NCBI GenBank assembly: GCA_942492225.1
Contig: CALODS010000055.1
Coordinates: 21,006-85,005 of the forward strand
DNA: 64,000 bases
Direction of reading: 5' to 3'
From: JAFGTX01 sp942492225
GTDB taxonomy: Bacteria > Bacillota > Clostridia > Peptostreptococcales > Acidaminobacteraceae
Shown piece after piece: positions 37,209-44,739 of this stretch (its first letter is position 1; each line of letters starts with the position of its first letter). A program made the translations under genes and the position numbers. The notes under the pieces were generated by a model. It was given only the letters and a program-made list of their open reading frames with translations, was not told where the DNA came from and made no database searches.

Positions 37209-39038
37209 ATGAAAGAACAACATTTTTCTTACGGCGATAAACTTCTCGGTGTAACTGTAAATGAGCGTAGTACAATTTTTAGACTATGGTCTTCAAGTGC
37301 GACGACGGTATATTTAAATATTTATAATCAATGGGATGAGCTGAGAAGAAAAACCTATACACTGACTAAAAGCGACGATCAGTTTTGGCTGATTGAAATT
37401 CCCGAAAACCTCGAAAATTACTATTATACTTATAGTATAGAGCGTTATGGTATCCTTCATGAGATTGTAGATCCATATGCAATCGCAACCTCTCCAAATA
37501 GCAAAAAAGGACAAATTATTAAATTGTCAAAAACAGACCCTGAAGGGTGGGAGAAGAGTAAACGGCCAGAAGTGCCTTTAATGGATACGGTTATTTATGA
37601 AACGCATATTCGGGATTTAACCGTTAAATGGCATAAAGAAGAAGCATTGAAAGGTACTTTTAATGGCGTAACTGAGGCATTAATCAATAAGGTTAAGTCA
37701 TTGGGGATAAGCCATATCCAATGGATGCCTCTATTTGATTTTGCAACAGTTGATGATTTTGAAAAAGGTTATAATTGGGGATATGATCCTTTATTGTTTA
37801 ATGTCGTAGAAGGCTCTTATGCTTCTGATGTCTATAACCCTCTGACACGTATAAAGGAATTAAAAGCGATGATTATGCGGTGTCATAAGGTGGGCGTTCG
37901 AGTGATTATGGATGTGGTATATAACCATACCTATCACAGTAAAACATCCAATTTAAATCGCATAGGAAATCATTACTTTTATAGAATGAATGGACAATAT
38001 TTTTCTAACGGGTCTGGGTGCGGAAACGAGTTAGCAACAGAGAATAAAATGGTTAGAAAATTTATTATTGATTCTTTACTATATTGGCAAAAAGAATTTA
38101 AAGTAGATGGTTTTAGATTTGACTTAATGGGTTTATATGATATAGAAACGGTGGAAGCAATTGAAAAAGAATTGCGTGCAAATGATCCAGATGTTTTATT
38201 GTATGGTGAGCCATGGACTGGATCAGATTCTATGTTGCCGTACGAACAACGGTTCAGAAAAGGTGTTATAAAAAATAGTGGTGTGGGTTATTTCAATGAT
38301 GATTTTAGAAATTCAGTAAAAGGTGATAATGATTCAGCAAAAAGAGGGTATATTGGTGGTGTTGTAGATACAAATGTTCTATTAAATTCATTAATTGGAT
38401 CACCAATAGACAAAGAAAAATCGGTAGGTCATAGTCATAAGCCATACGAGAGTATCAATTATCTAACGTCCCACGATAATCTTAATTTGTTCGATAAAAT
38501 ATCAAAATCCTTTCCTAATACAACGGAAAAAGAAAAGAAAAAAATATGTGCCTTATGCTTCTCAATACTCTTAACATCTGTAGGTATTCCGTTTATCCAA
38601 GGTGGGACCGAAATGATGGCTTCGAAAAAAGGATTTCATAATACTTATAATATGGGTGATGAAATCAATGCATACGATTGGATACTCTCATCATCCAATG
38701 ATGATTTACGTGTTTATATCCAGAAGTTAATCAAATTCCGTCGTGAGACATTCTTGTATCAATTAAGAGATTTTAAATTCATCCAAGCTTGTTGTCATAT
38801 TACTATCAATGAGCAAGGCATTATAGAAATGAAGATAGATGATGCTGAAAAGAAAATAAGGTATCTGATATTTCATAATGGTAGTGAGCATGATTATGAA
38901 TATAGCTTGAATAAGGGTAATTACCGCGTCATATGTAATGGTGATTGTTTCACAAAAAAAAATGAAGAAAAAAACATAAAAGATAAAATTGTTTTGCCAA
39001 TTTATCAAACAGTTATTTTGAAAGAAAACTATCATTAG
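37209..39038 (+). CDS. pulA: type I pullulanase
   Basis: Cleaves alpha-1,6 branches; here probably an intracellular debranching enzyme since no signal peptide is present. 609 residues: CBM48-like N-terminus, then GH13 with the type I pullulanase signature YNWGYDP, the nucleophile in VDGFRFDLMG, acid Glu in LYGEPWTG and YLTSHDNLNLFDK. Last gene of the glycogen operon, 12 bases after glgP, ending at a strong terminator. Partner of GlgP in glycogen use (inference from operon). Confidence 0.93.
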   Translation: MKEQHFSYGDKLLGVTVNERSTIFRLWSSSATTVYLNIYNQWDELRRKTYTLTKSDDQFWLIEIPENLENYYYTYSIERYGILHEIVDPYAIATSPNSKKGQIIKLSKTDPEGWEKSKRPEVPLMDTVIYETHIRDLTVKWHKEEALKGTFNGVTEALINKVKSLGISHIQWMPLFDFATVDDFEKGYNWGYDPLLFNVVEGSYASDVYNPLTRIKELKAMIMRCHKVGVRVIMDVVYNHTYHSKTSNLNRIGNHYFYRMNGQYFSNGSGCGNELATENKMVRKFIIDSLLYWQKEFKVDGFRFDLMGLYDIETVEAIEKELRANDPDVLLYGEPWTGSDSMLPYEQRFRKGVIKNSGVGYFNDDFRNSVKGDNDSAKRGYIGGVVDTNVLLNSLIGSPIDKEKSVGHSHKPYESINYLTSHDNLNLFDKISKSFPNTTEKEKKKICALCFSILLTSVGIPFIQGGTEMMASKKGFHNTYNMGDEINAYDWILSSSNDDLRVYIQKLIKFRRETFLYQLRDFKFIQACCHITINEQGIIEMKIDDAEKKIRYLIFHNGSEHDYEYSLNKGNYRVICNGDCFTKKNEEKNIKDKIVLPIYQTVILKENYH

Positions 39039-39046
39039 AAAAACAT

Positions 39047-39107
39047 AAAAACTGGTAGCATTATAGAGTGTCTTGTGACAGTCACTCTATAATTCTACCA
39101 GTTTTTT
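39047..39107. terminator. strong bidirectional terminator of the glycogen operon
   Basis: About 23-bp stem (AAAACTGGTAG ... ATTATAGAGTG and complement, one mismatch) with seven T on the + side; it separates convergent pulA and the adenosyltransferase gene. Confidence 0.9.
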
Positions 39108-39119
39108 TAGGTGAAATTA

Positions 39120-39674
39120 TTACTCTTGAGAAGATTTATCAAACTCAATTAATTCTATCTTAACTTCTGAATAACGTCCCAATGAATAAATAACATCAGA
39201 CAATCGGTTGACGTATTTCATAACGGTTAAACTCACATCAGCGTCTTCTGTTAGTTTTAAAATACGCCTCTCGGCACGTCGGCAAATTGTTCGTGCAAGA
39301 TGTAAATGAGCGCTGGATTTTCCGCTACCAGGTAAAATAAATTGAAAATCTTGATCAGCACCCATTTTATCAATATAGTCATCAATAATATTTTCAAGAT
39401 AAGTAATATCTTCTTCTGTAACGCGTTCAGGGAAATTTGAACCATTGGTGGTTGCTAATTCTCCAGCGACATTAAATAATTTTCGTTGGATGTGCTCGAT
39501 GACTCTGAAAATATCTTTATCTTCTACATAATTTTTAGCAACTGCTAGAGCGGAATTAAGTTCATCGATTGTGCCATATGCTTCAACTCTAGTGCTATCT
39601 TTATCAACACGAGTGCCATCGTAAAGACTTGTTTTCCCTTTATCGCCAGTTTTCGTATATATTTTAATTTTCAT
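39120..39674 (-). CDS. PduO-type cob(I)alamin adenosyltransferase
   Basis: Transfers the adenosyl group of ATP to reduced cobalamin, making coenzyme B12. 184 residues with the N-terminal IKIYTKTGDKGKTSLYDG, the TRVEAYGTIDELNS block and the ARTICRRAERRI helix, all hallmarks of the PduO/MMAB family. AGGAGG precedes the ATG. No B12-dependent enzyme gene is adjacent. Confidence 0.94.
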   Translation of the reverse strand: MKIKIYTKTGDKGKTSLYDGTRVDKDSTRVEAYGTIDELNSALAVAKNYVEDKDIFRVIEHIQRKLFNVAGELATTNGSNFPERVTEEDITYLENIIDDYIDKMGADQDFQFILPGSGKSSAHLHLARTICRRAERRILKLTEDADVSLTVMKYVNRLSDVIYSLGRYSEVKIELIEFDKSSQE

Positions 39675-39751
39675 TAGATACCTCCTACAATTTTTATATT
39701 TTATTTCTATCCAAAATAAATAAATCTAAACGCTAATGAGAAATATTTTCA

Positions 39752-39780
39752 ATTCATTCATAATTTTATCGTGAATGAAT
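39752..39780. promoter_or_regulatory. inverted repeat upstream of the chemotaxis operon
   Basis: Perfect 9-bp repeat ATTCATTCA / TGAATGAAT with an 11-base spacer, followed five bases later by TATAAT (39785-39790). No T tract, so an operator or promoter element is likelier than a terminator. Regulator unknown. Confidence 0.4.
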
Positions 39781-39809
39781 GACCTATAATATTATTCATT
39801 GTAAAAATT

Positions 39810-39839
39810 TTGAATACTCTAAATTTTCAAGGGTATAAT
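39810..39839 (+). promoter_or_regulatory. promoter of the che operon
   Basis: TTGAAT and TATAAT separated by 18 bases, ending 30 bases before the cheY ATG. It looks sigma-A like; I see no TAAA-N15-GCCGATAA flagellar sigma promoter. Confidence 0.55.
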
Positions 39840-39869
39840 CATTATGAAATAATGAAAGTGGGCGATTAC

Positions 39870-40223
39870 ATGAGAAGAATTCTAATAGCGGACGACGCAA
39901 TGTTTATGCGCAATGCATTAAAAGTATTGCTTGAGAAAAATGAATTTGAAGTCGTTGGAATGGTTGACAATGGGAAAGATGCCGTTCTAATGGCAAAAGA
40001 ATTGAAACCGGATATTGTGACCCTTGATATTACTATGCCAGAATTAAATGGAATTGATGCTTTAAAAGCAATCAAAGCATCAAATCCAGAAATTACAGTG
40101 ATCATGATAACCGCAGTAAGTGGCGATATGGCCATTAGAGAATGTATAGAAAATGGTGCCAATAATTTTATTGTAAAGCCTTTTCGGGAAGAAAAATTGT
40201 TAGAAATTTTGTTAAAAGGTTAG
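39870..40223 (+). CDS. cheY: chemotaxis response regulator CheY
   Basis: Single receiver domain of 117 residues that takes phosphate from CheA and acts on the flagellar switch. The acidic pocket (IADDAMF), phospho-acceptor Asp in VTLDITMPELNG, switch Thr in MITAVSG and Lys in IVKPF are present. I chose the ATG at 39870; the upstream ATG at 39810 lies in the promoter. First gene of the che cluster, 13 bases before cheA. Confidence 0.93.
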   Translation: MRRILIADDAMFMRNALKVLLEKNEFEVVGMVDNGKDAVLMAKELKPDIVTLDITMPELNGIDALKAIKASNPEITVIMITAVSGDMAIRECIENGANNFIVKPFREEKLLEILLKG

Positions 40224-40236
40224 TGGAGGTGAAAGA

Positions 40237-42348
40237 ATGTCGGAAATATTTACCAATGAGCCCATGTTAGAGATGTACATAGTTGAAATGAACCAAATGA
40301 TTAATCGGCTAGAGCAACTTGTTATGACCAGTGAAGAAGAGAATGCTCTAGAAGAAGAGATTGATGAAATCTTTAGACATATGCATACCATCAAAGGAAA
40401 TTCAATGATGATGATGTTTGAAGCAATTGCGAACTTAGCACATGCTGTTGAGGATTTATATGATTATTTAAGAAAAGAAAAACCAAGGGACGTTAATTAC
40501 TCTAAGGTAACAGATTTGGTTTTAGAAGCCATTGATTTCTTTAAATCGGAAGTTGAAACAATTGAATCAGGAGAAGTACCAAAAGGAGACGCTGAGACGC
40601 TAAAATTGGAAATAAGAGGGTACCTAGAATCAATTATCTTTATGCACGAAGGTGGTGAAAGACCATTAAGTACAGAGGAACCTACTGAAACAAAAGCAGA
40701 AGAAAATCAAAAATACTATATCGCCCCATTAAAAAATGACAATTCACCGACTGTACTTAAAACAACTGCTGACCAGAATTACTACTCAATTAAGATTGAA
40801 TTTGAAGAAGACTGTCAAATGGAAAGTGTTAGAGCTTTTTCTGTGGTTCATAAGTTAAAAGATATTTGTGATGACATTTTTCATTTTCCGAAAAATATTG
40901 TCGAAGAAAATCATGATGAAGAAATTAAGACGAATGGTTTTCAAGTTTATCTTAATAGTGAATTTGATTTAGAAGCGGTAAATAGTTTTTTTGAATCCGT
41001 TGCCTACATGAGAGCGGTGACCATTGAACAGTTGGACATGGGTGGATATTACGAATATAAAGATCTACATGACGGTGTCATTAAAGAAGTATCTTTGCCG
41101 CCTGCTCAGGAAGAAATAACTAATAGTGAACAAGATTCTAGTGTTGATAAACTAAGAAAACCTAAAGAAAAAACAGCTAAAAGAACCAATGAAAAATATA
41201 TCAATGTGGGCATTTCAAGGATTGACCAACTGCTTGATTTAGTTGGTGAACTGGTTGTTTCAGAGTCAATGGTGACACGTAATAATGATTTACAAGGATT
41301 AAAACTTGAGAGCTTCGAGAAATCTGTTAGACAACATAGGTTTATTATTAATGAATTACAAGATATTGTAATGTCTATACGGATGGTACCCTTATCATTA
41401 ACGTTCCAAAAAATGAATCGTATTGTACGTGACATGAAAAAGAAAATTGGTAAAAATGTGGAATTGACCATTATTGGAGAACATACAGAAGTAGATAAAA
41501 ATGTTATTGAACATATTGGTGATCCACTTATGCACATAATCAGAAATTCAATTGATCATGGTATTGAATCACCACGGGCGCGTTTAGAAGCTGGAAAACC
41601 TGAAAAAGGCACTGTAACCTTAGAAGCAAAACATGCTGGTGGCGATGTATGGATTATCGTTAAAGATGATGGAAAAGGACTTAACAGAGACGGCATACTT
41701 GAAAAAGCAATGTCAAAGGGTTTATTAAAAAAGGAACCTTACGAATATAGTGACCAAGAAGTTTTTGGAATGATTTTTGCTCCGGGATTCTCAACAAAAG
41801 AAGAAGTCACTGAATTTTCTGGACGTGGTGTTGGATTAGATGTTGTTTCAAAGAACATCCAGAAATTAGGTGGTAGTGTTGTTGTCAATAGCGTTGAAGG
41901 GAAAGGTACCGAATTTGCCATTAGAATACCATTAACTTTAGCAATTATTGATGGCATGCTGCTGAGCGTTGGAAAATCAAGTTTTACGGTACCAATTATC
42001 GCCATAAAAGAATCATTTAAAGCAGAGTCAAATAATATAGTAAGAGATCCAGAAGGACACATGATGATTATGGTGCGTGGACAGTGTTATCCAGTGATAA
42101 AACTGTATGAAAGATACAGCATGGTTGCCAATTATAATAAAGTAGAAGATGGTATTATCATTATGGTTGAATCGGATGGTAAAGAAGTTTGTTTATTTGC
42201 AGATGAAATCATTGGAGAGCAACAAGTTGTGGTAAAGAGTTTATCTAAATTTTTAAATAAAGTAAGAGGTGTGTCAGGTTGCACATTACTTGGTGATGGA
42301 CGTATCAGTTTAATATTAGACCCATCTGAATTAATACATGAAATATAA
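40237..42348 (+). CDS. cheA: chemotaxis histidine kinase CheA
   Basis: Signal-transducing kinase coupled to receptors by CheW. 703 residues: P1 phosphotransfer domain with MHTIKGNS (phospho-His ~49), a long P2-like region, dimerisation helix (RIDQLLDLVGELVVSESM), ATPase domain (HIIRNSIDHGIE, DDGKGL, FSGRGVGLDVV) and a C-terminal CheW-like P5 domain. GGAGGTGAAAG precedes the ATG. Confidence 0.96.
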   Translation: MSEIFTNEPMLEMYIVEMNQMINRLEQLVMTSEEENALEEEIDEIFRHMHTIKGNSMMMMFEAIANLAHAVEDLYDYLRKEKPRDVNYSKVTDLVLEAIDFFKSEVETIESGEVPKGDAETLKLEIRGYLESIIFMHEGGERPLSTEEPTETKAEENQKYYIAPLKNDNSPTVLKTTADQNYYSIKIEFEEDCQMESVRAFSVVHKLKDICDDIFHFPKNIVEENHDEEIKTNGFQVYLNSEFDLEAVNSFFESVAYMRAVTIEQLDMGGYYEYKDLHDGVIKEVSLPPAQEEITNSEQDSSVDKLRKPKEKTAKRTNEKYINVGISRIDQLLDLVGELVVSESMVTRNNDLQGLKLESFEKSVRQHRFIINELQDIVMSIRMVPLSLTFQKMNRIVRDMKKKIGKNVELTIIGEHTEVDKNVIEHIGDPLMHIIRNSIDHGIESPRARLEAGKPEKGTVTLEAKHAGGDVWIIVKDDGKGLNRDGILEKAMSKGLLKKEPYEYSDQEVFGMIFAPGFSTKEEVTEFSGRGVGLDVVSKNIQKLGGSVVVNSVEGKGTEFAIRIPLTLAIIDGMLLSVGKSSFTVPIIAIKESFKAESNNIVRDPEGHMMIMVRGQCYPVIKLYERYSMVANYNKVEDGIIIMVESDGKEVCLFADEIIGEQQVVVKSLSKFLNKVRGVSGCTLLGDGRISLILDPSELIHEI

Positions 42349-42360
42349 AAGGAGAAAAAT

Positions 42361-42846
42361 ATGAATGAAGAAACTGTAATGAAAAGCAAAAAATATTTGA
42401 CCTTCAGTGTTGATAAAGAAGTATTTGGGTTAGATATTAAACATGTCGATGACATTATTGGTATTCAAGATATTACACAAGTGCCAGAGCAACCAGACTA
42501 TATTAAAGGCGTTATCAATCTTCGTGGAAAAATTATTCCGACGATGGATGTTAGAGCACGATTTAAAAAAGAGGATAGAGAGTATGATGACAGAACTTGT
42601 ATCGTTGTTCTTAATATGCAAAACACCTCAGTGGGTGTAATTGTGGACCGCGTGGTAGAAGTTCTTGATATTGATGAAGATCATATAGCGGAACCACCAA
42701 GATTTAGTGGTGACTATCAAAGTCATTACATTTCAGGCATTGGTAAAATTGGAAATGAAATTGCAATGCTTTTAGATTGCAATAAATTATTGAATTATGA
42801 GCAGATAGAAGCGCTAAATCATTTATCAGAGATAGAAGAAGACTAG
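42361..42846 (+). CDS. cheW: chemotaxis coupling protein CheW
   Basis: Adaptor of 161 residues that links CheA to receptors. CheW features: YLTFSVDKEVFGLDIKHVDDII, VPEQPDYIKGVINLRGKIIP, TCIVVLNMQNTSVGVIVDRVVEVLDI. AAAGGAGAAAA precedes the ATG, 12 bases after cheA. Confidence 0.95.
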   Translation: MNEETVMKSKKYLTFSVDKEVFGLDIKHVDDIIGIQDITQVPEQPDYIKGVINLRGKIIPTMDVRARFKKEDREYDDRTCIVVLNMQNTSVGVIVDRVVEVLDIDEDHIAEPPRFSGDYQSHYISGIGKIGNEIAMLLDCNKLLNYEQIEALNHLSEIEED

Positions 42847-42884
42847 ATAGAGAGGAATTAGACAGAGAAAGACTAGGTGAGAGG

Positions 42885-43699
42885 ATGAATATATCTCAAA
42901 AGGAATTTAATGATATAGCCACTTTTGTTAGAAGTAAATATGGCATAAATTTGACCGATAAGAAGAAGACGTTACTTGAAACACGTTTGAATTTTGTGTT
43001 TGATAAATACCAAATTAAAAACTATGGTGAATATTTTGAATTAATGAAGCAAGATCAACGCGGTAATATTACTGTAGAATTTCTAAATCGTATTACAACA
43101 AATCACACATTTGTTAATAGAGAAGCTCATCATTTTGAGTTTATGAAATCGGATGTTTTGCCATATGTGGAAAAGCTTGAGAAAAACTCAAAAGATCTGA
43201 GGATATGGAGCGCAGGATGTTCAAATGGTGCTGAGGCATATTCAATTGCTATGACTATAGAAGACTATTTAGGTTCTCAGAAATCAAATTGGGAAACGAC
43301 TATACTGGCAACGGATATTTCTAGTAATATATTAGAGGAAGCAAGAAAAGGGAGTTTTCCGTCAGAATCATTAAAAACAGCCCCAAGAACATGGTTACTA
43401 AACTATTTTGAAAAAGGACAAGGAAATGATTTTGTCGTTAAAGCTCGATTTAAGGATGAAGTTATATTTAGACGGTTGAATTTGATGAGCACTTTTCCAT
43501 TTAAGAAAAAATTTCATTTGATTTTTGTAGAAATGTTATGATCTATTTCGATAATGATGTTAAACATGCATTAGCAGAAAAATTTTATGAACATTTGGAA
43601 AATGGGGGATATTTGTTTATAGGACATTCAGAAACTCTAGATCGTACCAAAACAAAATTGACATATGTCAAACCAGCAATCTATAGAAAGGAAAGTTAG
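42885..43699 (+). CDS. cheR: chemotaxis methyltransferase CheR, frameshifted
   Basis: Methylates glutamates of chemoreceptors using SAM. About 271 residues after correction. N-terminal helical domain, then IWSAGCSNGAEAYSIAM (SAM site; the usual GEEPYS reads GAEAYS here) and ATDISSNILEEARKG. The frame breaks in a T5 run at ~43516. Reading one extra T gives FCRNVMIYFDN...GGYLFIGHSETL, the family's normal C-terminus, ending at 43699. The single homopolymer defect and complete remaining domain suggest a sequencing error. Confidence 0.92.
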
Positions 43700-43706
43700 T
43701 GACGAT

Positions 43707-44723
43707 ATGCCTAAAAAAATAAGATTACTAGTTGTGGATGATAGTATGCTTTTTAGAGAAGTTTTAATTAGAGGATTAGAAGATGATAAGGTCATTGAAG
43801 TTGTTGGGTATGCAACAGATCCTTATATGGCGAGAGACAAAATAATAGAGTTACGGCCAGATGTAATGACACTAGATGTGAATATGCCCAAGATGAGTGG
43901 TATTGAATTTTTAAAACGCTTATTGCCACAATACCCAATGCCAGTTGTCGTTGTCAGCAGCGTAAATGATTCTGTTTTTGAGGCACTGGATGCTGGTGCT
44001 GTAGAATTCGTTGGTAAGCCTGATAGAAAGGATCCTGATGCAATGGATAATTTGATGGAAGAATTAAAACATAAAATTAAAATTGCTTCGACAATACAAG
44101 TGGTTCCTAAAAGACCCCGTAAAGTGAAAGAAGAATTACATTGTACAAATCTAAATTCTACAAATAAAATAATTGCTATAGGAGCATCTACTGGTGGAAC
44201 AGACGCCATATTTGATGTGTTATCAAAATTTCCAAAAGATGTTCCAGGGGTTGTTATTGTTCAACATATGCCACCAGTATTTACTGATATGTATGCACAA
44301 CGGCTAAATTTAAGTTGTCCACCATTAGTAAAAGAAGCAAAAGATGGTGATGAAATTTTAAAGGGAACAGTATTAATTGCACCTGGTGATTATCAGATGG
44401 AAGTTGTAAAAAAAGGAAGTCGATTTTTTGTTAAATGCTATAAAGGTGAGAAGGTCAGTGGTCATTGTCCTTCTGTGGATGTGTTATTTAATTCCGTAGC
44501 ACAACTGAAGGGTTCAGATGTGATTGCAGTTCTACTTACAGGAATGGGGAAAGATGGCGCCAATGGAATGAAACTTATTCGTGATGCCAGGGGAATAACC
44601 ATTGGACAAGACGAAGCGAGTTCAGTTGTATATGGCATGCCAAGAGCGGCTTATGAGATTGGTGCTGTTAAGTATCAATTACCATTAAGTGATATTTCAA
44701 AAAAAATTATATCTTTACTATAA
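43707..44723 (+). CDS. cheB: chemotaxis methylesterase CheB
   Basis: Removes receptor methyl groups when phosphorylated by CheA. 338 residues: receiver (VVDDSMLFREVL, phospho-Asp in MTLDVNMPKMSG, GKPDRKD) and a methylesterase domain with the catalytic Ser (GASTGGTDAI), His (VIVQHMPP) and Asp (LLTGMGKDGANGM). The ATG at 43707 follows cheR by seven bases; an earlier ATG at 43665 lies inside cheR. Confidence 0.95.
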   Translation: MPKKIRLLVVDDSMLFREVLIRGLEDDKVIEVVGYATDPYMARDKIIELRPDVMTLDVNMPKMSGIEFLKRLLPQYPMPVVVVSSVNDSVFEALDAGAVEFVGKPDRKDPDAMDNLMEELKHKIKIASTIQVVPKRPRKVKEELHCTNLNSTNKIIAIGASTGGTDAIFDVLSKFPKDVPGVVIVQHMPPVFTDMYAQRLNLSCPPLVKEAKDGDEILKGTVLIAPGDYQMEVVKKGSRFFVKCYKGEKVSGHCPSVDVLFNSVAQLKGSDVIAVLLTGMGKDGANGMKLIRDARGITIGQDEASSVVYGMPRAAYEIGAVKYQLPLSDISKKIISLL

Positions 44724-44739
44724 GAAATCTGGTGATGAA

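Noticed and set aside
39675..39869. Flagellar sigma factor (sigma-28) promoter before cheY
   Set aside because: No TAAA-N15-GCCGATAA pattern was found; the -35/-10 pair looks sigma-A like.
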